Source: CAZHDI01 sp964531285
GTDB lineage: Bacteria; Pseudomonadota; Alphaproteobacteria; JAJFIK01
Assembly (NCBI GenBank): GCA_964531285.1
Contig: CAZHDI010000017.1
Location: 1 to 51,427 of the forward strand
Direction of reading: 5' to 3'
Length of the DNA: 51,427 bases
A model generated the notes under the pieces. That model searched no databases and was not told the DNA's origin. It saw only the letters and a list, made by a program, of their open reading frames with translations. Position 1 is the stretch's first letter. Each line of letters begins with the position of its first letter. This document shows, in pieces, positions 8,245-16,646 of the stretch. The position numbers and the translations under genes were made by a program.

Positions 8245-10242
8245 ATGGCCGATTTTGCCTCCCTTCTGATTGCCAATCGCGGCGAAATCGCGGTCCGGAT
8301 CATCCGTACGGCCCGTGCTCTCGGACTGACCACGATCGCCGTCTATTCCGACGCCGATGACGGCGCTCCTCACACAAGGGCTGCGGATCAGGCGGTCCGC
8401 ATCGGCCCGGGCCCGGTGGCGGACTCTTATCTCAAGGCCGAGGCGATCCTGGAGGCGGCGGCCAGCACCGGCGCCGAGGCCATTCATCCGGGCTATGGCT
8501 TTTTGTCCGAGAACGCTGAGTTCGCGCGCGCGGTGACGGCGGCGGGGCTCGTGTTCGTCGGCCCGCCGCCCGATGCCATGGAGATCATGGGCGACAAGGC
8601 GCGCGCCAAGCGCCGGATGATCGAGGCGGGCGTGCCGTGTATTCCCGGTTATGAGGATACCGATCAATCCGATGCCCGCTTTGTCGACGCCGCTGCACGG
8701 ATCGGGTTTCCGGTGATGGTCAAAGCGGCGGCCGGTGGTGGCGGGCGCGGTATGCGTCTTGTCAATGCAGCGGAGGAACTGATGGATGCGCTGGCGCAGG
8801 CGCGCTCTGAAGCGCAGAACGCGTTCGGCGCGGGCGATCTGATCCTTGAAAAAGCGATTCTCCGTCCCCGTCATGTGGAGATCCAGGTATTCGCCGATGA
8901 CCATGGGACGGTGCTTCATCTTGGCGAACGGGATTGTTCCGTGCAACGCCGCCATCAGAAGGTGATCGAGGAAGCGCCGTGCCCGGTCATGACGCCGGAT
9001 GTGCGCGCTGCCATGGGCGCGGCGGCTGTCGAGGCGGCGCGGGCCGTCGATTATCGCGGGGCGGGCACCGTGGAGTTTCTGCTGGATGCGTCCGGCGCCT
9101 TTTATTTTTTGGAGATGAACACCCGCCTTCAGGTTGAACATCCGGTGACGGAATTGGTGACCGGCCTTGACCTTGTGGCCCTTCAGATTGCCGTGGCGCG
9201 CGGTGAACCGCTGGGTCTGTCGCAGGAGGATGTGACGCTCGGCGGACATGCCATCGAAGTGCGTCTCTATGCGGAGGACCCGGCAGCGGGGTTCCTGCCG
9301 AGCACTGGACCGGTCCGCCGTTGGTCGCCGCCATCGGGGCCCGGCGTGCGGGTCGATGCGGGGATCGAGACCGGCGGCACGGTCTCGCCGCTCTATGATG
9401 CCATGGCCGCCAAGATTATCGCCCACGGGCCCACGCGCGAGGCGGCACGCAGCCATCTGGTGCGGGCCTTGAACGGCACCGTGCTGTTCGGCCCACAGAC
9501 GAACCGGGATTTCCTCATCGATGCGCTGGAGCAGGATCGGTTCCGGACCGGTGAGGCGACCACGGCCTTTATCGCCGACACCTATGGTGACGAGGGTTTT
9601 GCGCCCGCGCCCCTCCCGGATGAATTGCTCGCCGCCGGCGCCATTGTGCTGTACCGGATGGGCCGCGCCGCCGCCCTTGACGAGAGCCTCGGCGTGCATC
9701 CGTCGCTTCTGGATTGGACAAACGCCGGACAGATGGAGACCCAGGTTCATCTGGCCGGTGCCGGTATCGACCGTTTGCTGACGGTCCGGCCCGAAGGCCG
9801 GGACCGCTATAGGGTGACAGGGCTATCGGATGAGATGGAGATTGGTATCGAGTCGATGGACACCGAAAACGCGATCCTGTCGACCGATGGCCGACGCTTG
9901 GCGGTTGCCATCCATGACGACGGGCAGCACGGATTGTTTCTCGGGAGCGATACGCACACGGTCCATTTGATCGATCAGACAACCGTGATTGGCGGGGCCG
10001 ATGAACTGGCGGGCGGCGGGATCGTCCGGGCGCCGATGCATGGACGCCTTCTTGCGGTCCAAGTACAGGTGGGCGACGGCGTGAGGCGGGGTGACCGGCT
10101 TGCCGTGCTGGAGGCCATGAAAATGCAGCATGAAATCCGCGCCGATATCGACGGGACCATTCAGAGCATAGGCGCTGACGCGGGGGCGCAACTGTCGGCG
10201 GGCGATGTGATCTTGGAGATTGCGGCGGATGACGACGCCTAA
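8245..10242 (+). CDS. Acyl-CoA carboxylase alpha subunit (biotin carboxylase plus biotin carrier)
   Basis: A 665-residue alpha subunit of the geranyl/methylcrotonyl-CoA carboxylase class. Order: biotin carboxylase N-domain (LLIANRGEIAVRIIRTARAL), ATP-grasp with the glycine-rich loop KAAAGGGGRGMRLV, metal/bicarbonate segment EMNTRLQVEHPVTE, a linker that usually contacts the beta subunit, and a C-terminal biotinyl domain with LEAMKMQHE, Lys626 being the biotinylation site. It carboxylates biotin with ATP and bicarbonate for the beta subunit encoded at 5802. Same operon, with a 3-bp gap from the hydratase gene. Confidence 0.92.
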   Translation: MADFASLLIANRGEIAVRIIRTARALGLTTIAVYSDADDGAPHTRAADQAVRIGPGPVADSYLKAEAILEAAASTGAEAIHPGYGFLSENAEFARAVTAAGLVFVGPPPDAMEIMGDKARAKRRMIEAGVPCIPGYEDTDQSDARFVDAAARIGFPVMVKAAAGGGGRGMRLVNAAEELMDALAQARSEAQNAFGAGDLILEKAILRPRHVEIQVFADDHGTVLHLGERDCSVQRRHQKVIEEAPCPVMTPDVRAAMGAAAVEAARAVDYRGAGTVEFLLDASGAFYFLEMNTRLQVEHPVTELVTGLDLVALQIAVARGEPLGLSQEDVTLGGHAIEVRLYAEDPAAGFLPSTGPVRRWSPPSGPGVRVDAGIETGGTVSPLYDAMAAKIIAHGPTREAARSHLVRALNGTVLFGPQTNRDFLIDALEQDRFRTGEATTAFIADTYGDEGFAPAPLPDELLAAGAIVLYRMGRAAALDESLGVHPSLLDWTNAGQMETQVHLAGAGIDRLLTVRPEGRDRYRVTGLSDEMEIGIESMDTENAILSTDGRRLAVAIHDDGQHGLFLGSDTHTVHLIDQTTVIGGADELAGGGIVRAPMHGRLLAVQVQVGDGVRRGDRLAVLEAMKMQHEIRADIDGTIQSIGADAGAQLSAGDVILEIAADDDA

Positions 10243-10272
10243 CTTCTCCGTAACGCGATCAAGGAGACGGTC

Positions 10273-11466
10273 ATGGATCTCACCCTAAGCCCAGCATACG
10301 AGGCGTTCCGTGCGGAGGTGGCATCATTTCTGGCCGCTCATGCCAGTGACGCGCCCACGCCGGAAGACCGCGGGCTCAAACATCCCAAGCGGCTGGCCTG
10401 GCAGGCCAAGCTCATTGAGGCCGGCCTCACTGCACGCACGATTCCAAAGCTTTATGGCGGGTATGGCGCCGAGCCCGATATTCTCAAGGCACGGATTATC
10501 GCCGAGGAGTTCGCCCGCACCCGTCTGCCGGGCGGCATGGCCAATCAGGGCATCTCGATGCTCGTTCCGACATTGCTCCAATTTGGCACCGAAGAGCAGA
10601 AGCGCCAGTGGATTGCGCCGACCCTGCGCGGCGAGGTGATCTGGTGCCAGGGGTATTCCGAACCCGGATCGGGTTCCGATCTTGCCAGTCTTTCAACACG
10701 CGCTCATATCGATGGGAGCGATTACATTATCAATGGGCAGAAGATCTGGACGTCGACCGCCCGCGAAGCCGATATGATCTTCTGCCTTGTGCGCACCGAA
10801 CTCGATGCGCGCAAACACGAGGGTATCTCTTATCTGATCTTTTCCATGGCGACGCCGGGAATTGAGGTTCGCCCCTTGGTGGACATGACCGGGACGGCGA
10901 ATTTCAACGAGGTATTCTTCACCGATGTCCGTGTGCCGATGGAAAGTGTGGTTGGCAGACCGGGGCAGGGCTGGGCGGTCTCCAGCGCGACCCTGACCCA
11001 TGAGCGCGGCATGCTGGGTGACCCCAACGCAGCCAAAACGCGTCTGCTGGCCATTGCCGATCTGATGAAACAAGAGACGATGGACGGTCAACGCTTGATC
11101 GATCATCCGGTTTTCCGCGACCGGCTCGTTGCGCTTCAGGCACGGGTCTATGCCATGCAGGCCAACGGATTGCGGGTCATGACCAGCCAGATCAAGGGCG
11201 ACAGCTCGGGCATGGCAGGATTGATCATTAAGCTGATGGGCTGCGAACTGAATCATGAGCTTGCCCGGCTGGCCATCGATGCCATGGGCGAGATGGGGCT
11301 TCTTTACGGGGAGAGCCCGCATATCCGCGATTTCGGCCAATGGCAGTGGCGGTACATGTATGACCTGGGACTGATCATCGGCGGCGGGACGGCCCAGATT
11401 CAAAGGAACATCATCGCCGAACGCGGACTGGGGATGCCGCGCGAACCGAAACCGACACAGATTTAA
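10273..11466 (+). CDS. Acyl-CoA dehydrogenase, large partner
   Basis: A 397-residue FAD-dependent acyl-CoA dehydrogenase with the usual N-terminal helical, middle beta (GYSEPGSGSDLASLSTRA) and C-terminal helical domains, and the segment GGGTAQIQRNIIAERGLGMP at the C-terminus. It introduces the alpha,beta double bond in an acyl-CoA. The ATG follows AAGGAGACGGTC. A second, shorter dehydrogenase follows after 14 bp; such pairs often form alpha2beta2 enzymes in steroid and branched-chain degradation. Whether they form one complex is inferred from adjacency. Confidence 0.9.
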   Translation: MDLTLSPAYEAFRAEVASFLAAHASDAPTPEDRGLKHPKRLAWQAKLIEAGLTARTIPKLYGGYGAEPDILKARIIAEEFARTRLPGGMANQGISMLVPTLLQFGTEEQKRQWIAPTLRGEVIWCQGYSEPGSGSDLASLSTRAHIDGSDYIINGQKIWTSTAREADMIFCLVRTELDARKHEGISYLIFSMATPGIEVRPLVDMTGTANFNEVFFTDVRVPMESVVGRPGQGWAVSSATLTHERGMLGDPNAAKTRLLAIADLMKQETMDGQRLIDHPVFRDRLVALQARVYAMQANGLRVMTSQIKGDSSGMAGLIIKLMGCELNHELARLAIDAMGEMGLLYGESPHIRDFGQWQWRYMYDLGLIIGGGTAQIQRNIIAERGLGMPREPKPTQI

Positions 11467-11480
11467 GGCGGGAGAGCGCC

Positions 11481-12560
11481 ATGGAGTTCGCATTATCCGA
11501 AGACCAGCGGTTGTTTCAGGACAGCGCGCGGGGCTATCTGGACACCCATTGTCCGCTCGATCTGGTGCGCGCGGTCGCGGCGGGGGATGCGGCCGCCGCG
11601 CGGATGGTCACCGAAGCGGTCGCTGGTCTGGGCGCGCGCCAGATGCTGATTCCCGCTGAGCATGGCGGGCTGGGGCTCGGTCTTCTCGATGCGGCCTTGT
11701 TTCAGGAAATGCTGGGCCGGTCGGCGGCGCCGGTGGCTTTCACGGCCGGATCGATTATGGCGGTCGTCGGTCTCATGGCTGGAGGTTCACCTGCTCAGTG
11801 TACGGAGTGGCTGCCGCGTATCGCCGATGGCCGCGTGCGCATCGGTGTCGCGGTGGCCGAACATGGGGGCGCGCGGGACGGTGCGGGACTGCGGGTCGAA
11901 GGCGGTCGGCTGTTTGGGCGAAGTCTGTTCGCCCTTGAGACCCGCGAGGCGACGCACATTCTGGCGGCGGATCATACGGGCCGTTGCCATATGGTCGCCG
12001 TTTCGGATCCGGGGCTCACCCGGATCGCGTTGACAACCATCGACGCAACGCGTGATTTTGCGGAACTCCGCTTCGACGGCGTGGATCCCGCGGACAGTCT
12101 CGCGGGCGATGGCGCGGCGGGGCGCATGATCGAGGCGGGGCGTCTCATGTTGGCGGCGGATACGCTGGGCGCTGGCCAGACAATGCTCGAGCGGGCCGTT
12201 GCCTATGCGTTGGAGCGCAAGCAGTTCAACCGCGTGATCGGCAGTTTCCAGGCCGTCAAGCATCTGTGTGCGGACATGGCCGCGCAGATCGAACCGGCGC
12301 GCGCGCTTGTCTGGCATGCGGCCCATGCACGCGACCGGGACATGCCCGAAGCCGATGTAATGATCTGTCTCGCCAAGGCGCATCTCGCCGAGATCGGCAC
12401 CTTCATCGCGCGCACCGCCGTGGAGGTCCACGGCGGCATGGGATTCACGGATCTGGTCGGCCTGCATTATTGGTTCAAGCGCATCGGCGCCAACCGCCAG
12501 CTCCTCGGTGGCCCGGAGCGGGTGCGCCATGACGCGGCCCGGCTCCAGGGCTGGGTGTGA
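11481..12560 (+). CDS. Acyl-CoA dehydrogenase, short partner
   Basis: A 359-residue acyl-CoA dehydrogenase-fold protein with a reduced middle domain: the FAD-loop motif seen in its upstream neighbour is not recognisable, while the C-terminal helical domain is kept (RKQFNRVIGSFQAVKHLCAD, then VEVHGGMGFT). Such degenerate partners of a full-length dehydrogenase supply part of the composite active or FAD site in heteromeric enzymes. It is the last gene of the atuA operon and converges on the lipoprotein-like gene ending at 12574. GGCGGGAGAGCGCC precedes the ATG. Confidence 0.87.
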   Translation: MEFALSEDQRLFQDSARGYLDTHCPLDLVRAVAAGDAAAARMVTEAVAGLGARQMLIPAEHGGLGLGLLDAALFQEMLGRSAAPVAFTAGSIMAVVGLMAGGSPAQCTEWLPRIADGRVRIGVAVAEHGGARDGAGLRVEGGRLFGRSLFALETREATHILAADHTGRCHMVAVSDPGLTRIALTTIDATRDFAELRFDGVDPADSLAGDGAAGRMIEAGRLMLAADTLGAGQTMLERAVAYALERKQFNRVIGSFQAVKHLCADMAAQIEPARALVWHAAHARDRDMPEADVMICLAKAHLAEIGTFIARTAVEVHGGMGFTDLVGLHYWFKRIGANRQLLGGPERVRHDAARLQGWV

Positions 12561-12573
12561 GCGATGCCGCTCT

Positions 12574-13056
12574 TTACGAGCGGGACGGCGGCGTATGATC
12601 CCGGTTGACCGTCTCGCACAGGGTGACCCGCAGGGTCATGTCCTGAAGCTTGACGACGCAATGCCGGCTCATTTCGACCCGCCCAAGATCGCAGACCGAG
12701 GTGAACTGATCGGTGTCATCCGTACACGCATTGACGATGCGGTAATCGCGGCGGATCGTCCAGACATCCGGATTCATCCGGGCCGACAGATCCGCTTGCG
12801 AGACCAGCATCATGGGTGGCCGCGTCCGCGGTTTTACCGCCTTGTTGAGAAAGGCGGCAGTGCCGGGTACGGCCGTTTGCGTGTTTGGATCGGGATGGGG
12901 CGGCAGCGGTAAGGCGCAGCCGGCCAACATCATGGACGTCAGGACCGTTATGAGAAGTGCAAGCGAGATCACTCCTGCCCCGCAACACCTCACGAAGTCT
13001 TTTCCGCGTGCTTCACGCTCCTGATCGCCCCAATAATCGTCATAGGTCACCTTCAT
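12574..13056 (-). CDS. Hypothetical lipoprotein-like membrane protein
   Basis: A 160-residue protein of no recognised family. The ATG at 13056 is chosen because GGGGG precedes it; the frame extends further only through non-ATG codons. A charged N-terminal stretch of about 22 residues (MKVTYDDYWGDQEREARGKD) precedes a hydrophobic segment (about 28-44) and a lipobox LAGC with Cys47, then a Pro-rich linker and a soluble domain with four further cysteines. The N-region is unusually long for a lipoprotein signal; translation might instead start at a later Met, or the segment may act as a plain anchor. Confidence 0.6.
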   Translation of the reverse strand: MKVTYDDYWGDQEREARGKDFVRCCGAGVISLALLITVLTSMMLAGCALPLPPHPDPNTQTAVPGTAAFLNKAVKPRTRPPMMLVSQADLSARMNPDVWTIRRDYRIVNACTDDTDQFTSVCDLGRVEMSRHCVVKLQDMTLRVTLCETVNRDHTPPSRS

Positions 13057-13115
13057 CCCCCGATAAGGTTGCCTGAGTGAGCGAACGCGAGTCAGTAAAT
13101 CACGAAATACGAGAT

Positions 13116-13129
13116 GTGACAACGGTCAC
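13116..13129. promoter_or_regulatory. Inverted repeat GTGAC-AACG-GTCAC
   Basis: Short perfect 5-base arms around a 4-base centre, 60 bp upstream of the lipoprotein-like gene on the minus strand. A possible operator; short enough that chance is realistic. Confidence 0.25.
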
Positions 13130-13276
13130 TCTCGCAAAGGTCGAGATTTTGTCGTCGAATGCGGTGACGCCGGAAATAATCCTCCTTTGGCGAGTGCCGG
13201 GGGACGCCGACCATACGCCCCCTATGGGCACGTCCGTAAGGGGCGGTTTAAGAGGTTTTTGGGAAATGAGGCATCA

Positions 13277-13348
13277 CCGGCCCACTCCCCCTTCCGGCCA
13301 CCCACGAGGGTACCCTTAAATGGCTGGCCGGAAGGGGGAGCGGGCCGG
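13277..13348. repeat. Long inverted repeat: 24-bp arms, 24-nt loop
   Basis: The left arm 13277-13300 (begins CCGGCCCACTCCCCC) is complementary to the right arm 13325-13348 at 23 of 24 positions, with one A-C mismatch. The loop holds GGGTACCC. No T-run follows, so it is not a standard intrinsic terminator. It lies in the leader or upstream region of the SMP-30 gene at 13432, followed by a second hairpin at 13363-13380. Possible roles are a REP-like element, an mRNA leader structure or a protein-binding cruciform. Confidence 0.85.
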
Positions 13349-13362
13349 CCAGGCACTCGGAG

Positions 13363-13380
13363 ATGCGCCTTCCGGCGCAT
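13363..13380 (+). promoter_or_regulatory. Hairpin ATGCGCC-TTCC-GGCGCAT
   Basis: A perfect 7-bp stem closed by TTCC, about 50 bp before the SMP-30 start codon and 14 bp after the long inverted repeat. If transcription starts upstream it would be a leader hairpin; no ligand-binding riboswitch class is recognised. Confidence 0.5.
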
Positions 13381-13431
13381 TTCCAAGAGGACCCTAATAT
13401 TTGTATAAAGAGTAAAGTGGGAGGAGAGGGT

Positions 13432-14277
13432 ATGGCTCTAACTACGGTTGCGGACGGCTTTTGTTTCATCGAAGGGCCGCGCTGGCATGACGGCGCGTTG
13501 TGGTTCTCCGATATGCATGATCATCAGGTATTCCGCATGGCACCGGGGACGACTCCGCTGTGCATTCTTCCGGTTCCGGAACGCCCATCCGGTCTGGGAT
13601 GGTTGCCCGACGGCCGGCTACTGGTCGTCTCGATGTTGGACAAAACGCTGCTTCGTCTGGAAGACGACGGAACGGTGGTGACCCATGCGGATCTGTCGGC
13701 ACTGGCGCCCCGCATGATCAACGATATGGTCGTCGATGCCAAAGGCCGGGCTTATGTCGGCAATTTCGGCTTTTTGTTCGACCAAGGCGAAGAGGTCGTT
13801 TCGACCTGTCTGATCAGGGTGGATCCGGACGGATCGGTGCATAGGGCCGCAGACGGACTGTTTTTCCCCAATGGTACGGTCATCACACCAGACGGGGGAA
13901 CCCTGATCATCGCGGAGACCTATGCGGCCCGCCTGACGGCGTTCGATATTGGCGCGGACGGCAGCCTGACCAATCACCGGGTTTGGGCCGCACTGCCGGA
14001 CGGCGCCGTCCCGGACGGGATTTGCCTGGATGCCGACGGCGCGGTCTGGGCGGCATCGCCGACCACCGGCACCTGTGTGCGCCTGCACGAAGGCGGTGCG
14101 GTGAGCGCAACGATCACGACCGGACGGCGCGCCATTGCCTGCATGTTGGGCGGCGCGGACCGGCGTACGCTCTTCATCTCGACCTGTTCCGAAACCGGCC
14201 ACGAGGTCTCCCGGTTCAACCGCGATGCGCGGATCGAAACCGTGACGGTGGAGGTCCCCGGCGCGGGCCGGCCTTGA
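13432..14277 (+). CDS. SMP-30/gluconolactonase/LRE-family protein
   Basis: A 281-residue six-bladed beta-propeller lactonase-type protein. The ATG at 13432 follows GGGAGGAGAGGG. Family metal-site residues are recognisable: Glu in FIEGPRWHDG, Asn in MINDMVVDAKGRAYVGNFG, and Asp in VPDGICLDADGAVW. Members hydrolyse lactones of sugars or other hydroxy acids with a divalent cation. It is alone behind a strongly structured leader and precedes a nitronate monooxygenase. The substrate is unknown; a lactone intermediate of the neighbouring catabolic genes is possible. Confidence 0.9.
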   Translation: MALTTVADGFCFIEGPRWHDGALWFSDMHDHQVFRMAPGTTPLCILPVPERPSGLGWLPDGRLLVVSMLDKTLLRLEDDGTVVTHADLSALAPRMINDMVVDAKGRAYVGNFGFLFDQGEEVVSTCLIRVDPDGSVHRAADGLFFPNGTVITPDGGTLIIAETYAARLTAFDIGADGSLTNHRVWAALPDGAVPDGICLDADGAVWAASPTTGTCVRLHEGGAVSATITTGRRAIACMLGGADRRTLFISTCSETGHEVSRFNRDARIETVTVEVPGAGRP

Positions 14278-14425
14278 GGCTGTCGGCCCCGATCACAGAC
14301 GGGCTCCGGGCGGCTATCCCGCCTCAATGATTGAAAATACACTCATCGGACCGCATCATGGGAGGATGCACCGGCGCGCTCGACGCGTGCCGGATGAGCG
14401 GCGTCAAGCAAGGGATCAGGCCAGT

Positions 14426-15409
14426 ATGAAAACGCGCATCACACAACTTTTCGGGATCCAGCATCCGATCATCCAGGGCGGTATGCACTATGTCGGGTTT
14501 GCCGAGATGGCCGCGGCGGTCTCCAATGCCGGCGGTCTGGGGATCATCACGGGCCTGACGCAGCGGACGCCGGAAAATCTGGCCAATGAGATCGCGCGCT
14601 GTAAGGACATGACCGACAAGCCGTTCGGTGTGAACCTGACATTCCTGCCGGCCGTCACCCCGCCGGATTATCCGGGCTATGTCAAAGCCATCATTGATGG
14701 CGGCGTGAAGATCGTCGAGACGGCGGGCAACAATCCTCAGAAATGGCTGCCCGCGCTCAACGATGCCGGCATCAAGGTCATTCACAAATGCACCTCCGTC
14801 CGTCATGCGCTGAAAGCCCAACAGATCGGCTGCGACGCGGTGTCGGTGGATGGCTTCGAATGCGGCGGTCATCCGGGTGAAGACGATATTCCGAATATGA
14901 TCCTGCTGCCGCGCGCGGCCGATGAGCTTGAAATTCCGTTCGTGGCATCGGGCGGGCAGGCCGATGGGCGCTCCCTGGTGGCGTCGCTGTCCATGGGCGC
15001 CGACGGGATCAATATGGGCACCCGCTTCATTGCGACCAAGGAAGCGCCGGTCCATGAGAATGTGAAGCAGGCTCTGGTGGCCGCGAGTGAACTCGATACG
15101 CGGCTGATCATGCGGCCCTTGCGCAATACCGAACGGGTGCTGGCCAATCCGGCGGTCGAACGGCTCCTGGAAAAAGAGCGCACCATGGGCGCCGATCTCA
15201 AATTCGAAGACATCATTGGCGAAGTCGCCGGCGTTTACCCAAAGGTTATGACCGAAGGCGCGATGGATGCCGGCGCATGGTCGTGCGGCATGGTCGCGGG
15301 CCTGATCTATGACATCCCGACAGTGCAGGAACTGGTGGACCGGATCATGGCGGAAGCCGAGGTGATCATCCGGGCCCGGCTGACCGGATTCCTCGACGGA
15401 TCGGTCTGA
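14426..15409 (+). CDS. Nitronate monooxygenase (FMN-dependent, 2-nitropropane dioxygenase family)
   Basis: A 327-residue TIM-barrel flavoprotein. The ATG at 14426 begins the family N-terminus (ITQLFGIQHPIIQGGMHYVG). Further signatures are the GGLGIITG loop, SVDGFECGGHPGE with the presumed catalytic His, and GGQADGRSLVASLSMGADG with GTRF for FMN phosphate binding. The family oxidises alkyl nitronates, but many members near fatty-acid genes act on other substrates or as enoyl reductase-like proteins. It is followed by two GST-like genes on the same strand. Confidence 0.88.
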   Translation: MKTRITQLFGIQHPIIQGGMHYVGFAEMAAAVSNAGGLGIITGLTQRTPENLANEIARCKDMTDKPFGVNLTFLPAVTPPDYPGYVKAIIDGGVKIVETAGNNPQKWLPALNDAGIKVIHKCTSVRHALKAQQIGCDAVSVDGFECGGHPGEDDIPNMILLPRAADELEIPFVASGGQADGRSLVASLSMGADGINMGTRFIATKEAPVHENVKQALVAASELDTRLIMRPLRNTERVLANPAVERLLEKERTMGADLKFEDIIGEVAGVYPKVMTEGAMDAGAWSCGMVAGLIYDIPTVQELVDRIMAEAEVIIRARLTGFLDGSV

Positions 15410-15463
15410 TCGGGGAGCGGTTGCGTCAACGAGTCTGCGCGTGCGGGCGTCAGGGGGTAGGGC

Positions 15464-16561
15464 ATGGGATCTGAAGATGACGGCCATGGAGCCGGCCGGT
15501 ATCGCCTTCACGGTCTGACGCTGTCCTATTTCACCGGCAAGATCGAGGCCTATTTGCGGGTCAAAGGCGTCCCCTTCGACTTTGTGGAAATGGACATGCG
15601 GGATTTCAGACGCTGCGCCCAGGCGACGGGCGTGGCGCAGATGCCGCAGATCGAATGCCCGGACGGCAGTTGGCTGACCGACAGCACCGATATCATCGCG
15701 CATTTCGAGGGCCTGGGGACCGGTCCGCGGTTGCGGCCCCTTGATCCGCTCACGGCCTATGTGAGTCTTCTGCTCGAGGATCTGTTCGACGAATGGCTGT
15801 GGCGGCCGGCCCTTTATTACCGTTGGGCCTTTGCGGACGATGCCCGGCTGATGAGTGCGCGGATTGCCAAGACGATGCTTCGGGATGTGCCCCTGCCGCT
15901 AGCCTTGCGACAGCGTTTCATTTTGCACCGGCAAAGGCGGGTGTACTTGACGGAAGACGGCATTACGGCTCGGACCGGGCCCCAGGTCGAAGCGCTGTAC
16001 CTCGCCACGCTGGACGCGCTTGAACAGGTGTTCGCGTCCAGGCCGTTTCTGATGGGCGATCATCCGTGTGAGGCGGATTTCGGCCTGTTCGGACCGATGT
16101 TCCGGCACTTTTTTTCCGATCCTACGCCGGCCGGGCTCATGCGGGCCCGCGCGCCGCGCACCATGGCGTGGGTCGCCCGGCTGTGGGCGCTGCGCCCCGA
16201 CACGGTCTCCGGGTCGGTCGATTTCGAGGCGTGTGCGGAGGATCTCGCTCCGTTCCTATCCATGGCCGGGGGGCACTATTTGCCCTATTTGGCGGCCAAT
16301 GCGGCGGCATTCGTGTCCGGCGACAAGGCCGTCGCTTATACGGTCGACGACGTGGCCTGGCGGATTCCGCTCGCGCCATACCGGGTCCGGTGTCTGGCCG
16401 ATCTTCAGCGCGGCTATCAGGCGCTCGATGCGGCTCATCAGGCGCGGGTGAGCGATTTTCTCGGCCCCGGGGTGCGCCATCTTCAGGGGCCGCAGGTCAC
16501 GGCGCCGGACGCTCCGGTCTCGAACCGCAAACCGCTGAACCGGCAGTGGGCCGGGCGATGA
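15464..16561 (+). CDS. Long GST-like protein, paralogue 1
   Basis: A 365-residue protein with a thioredoxin-like GST N-terminal domain (about residues 12-85; LSYFTGKIEAYLRVKGVPFD and the segment MPQIECPDGSWLTDST) and a helical C-terminal domain ending in GEADFGLFGP-like EADFGLFGPMF. It is about 130 residues longer than a typical GST. The extra C-terminal part contains VAWRIPLAPYRVRCLADLQ, matched in paralogues at 16647 and 22924. A Ser/Tyr/Cys catalytic residue cannot be assigned with confidence. It forms a likely operon with the next GST gene (85-bp gap). Confidence 0.78.
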   Translation: MGSEDDGHGAGRYRLHGLTLSYFTGKIEAYLRVKGVPFDFVEMDMRDFRRCAQATGVAQMPQIECPDGSWLTDSTDIIAHFEGLGTGPRLRPLDPLTAYVSLLLEDLFDEWLWRPALYYRWAFADDARLMSARIAKTMLRDVPLPLALRQRFILHRQRRVYLTEDGITARTGPQVEALYLATLDALEQVFASRPFLMGDHPCEADFGLFGPMFRHFFSDPTPAGLMRARAPRTMAWVARLWALRPDTVSGSVDFEACAEDLAPFLSMAGGHYLPYLAANAAAFVSGDKAVAYTVDDVAWRIPLAPYRVRCLADLQRGYQALDAAHQARVSDFLGPGVRHLQGPQVTAPDAPVSNRKPLNRQWAGR

Positions 16562-16646
16562 GGACGGTGTCCTGCCCGCGGCGCCGTCTTGACGGCACCG
16601 TGTATCGACAGTCAAAGTGACAGAATAACGATGGGAGGACAGCACC

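Larger units (their letters stand above)
13057..13431. other. Structured intergenic region, 375 bp
   Basis: A region without genes between divergent genes. It contains, left to right, a short inverted repeat (13116), a possible stem between CGCCCC and GGGGCG near 13217-13244, the long 24-bp inverted repeat (13277-13348) and a compact hairpin (13363-13380). The AT-rich stretch CTAATATTTGTATAAAG just before the SMP-30 ribosome site may supply a -10 element. Confidence 0.5.

Noticed and set aside
7165..9750. Long minus-strand open frame (861 codons) opposite the hydratase and carboxylase alpha genes
   Set aside because: Antisense shadow of strongly recognised plus-strand genes; Arg/His-rich composition with no family motif, an artefact of high GC codon use.
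13277..13348. Intrinsic terminator
   Set aside because: The stem is long and GC-rich but neither strand has a following T-run, and it lies upstream of genes on both sides, not downstream.
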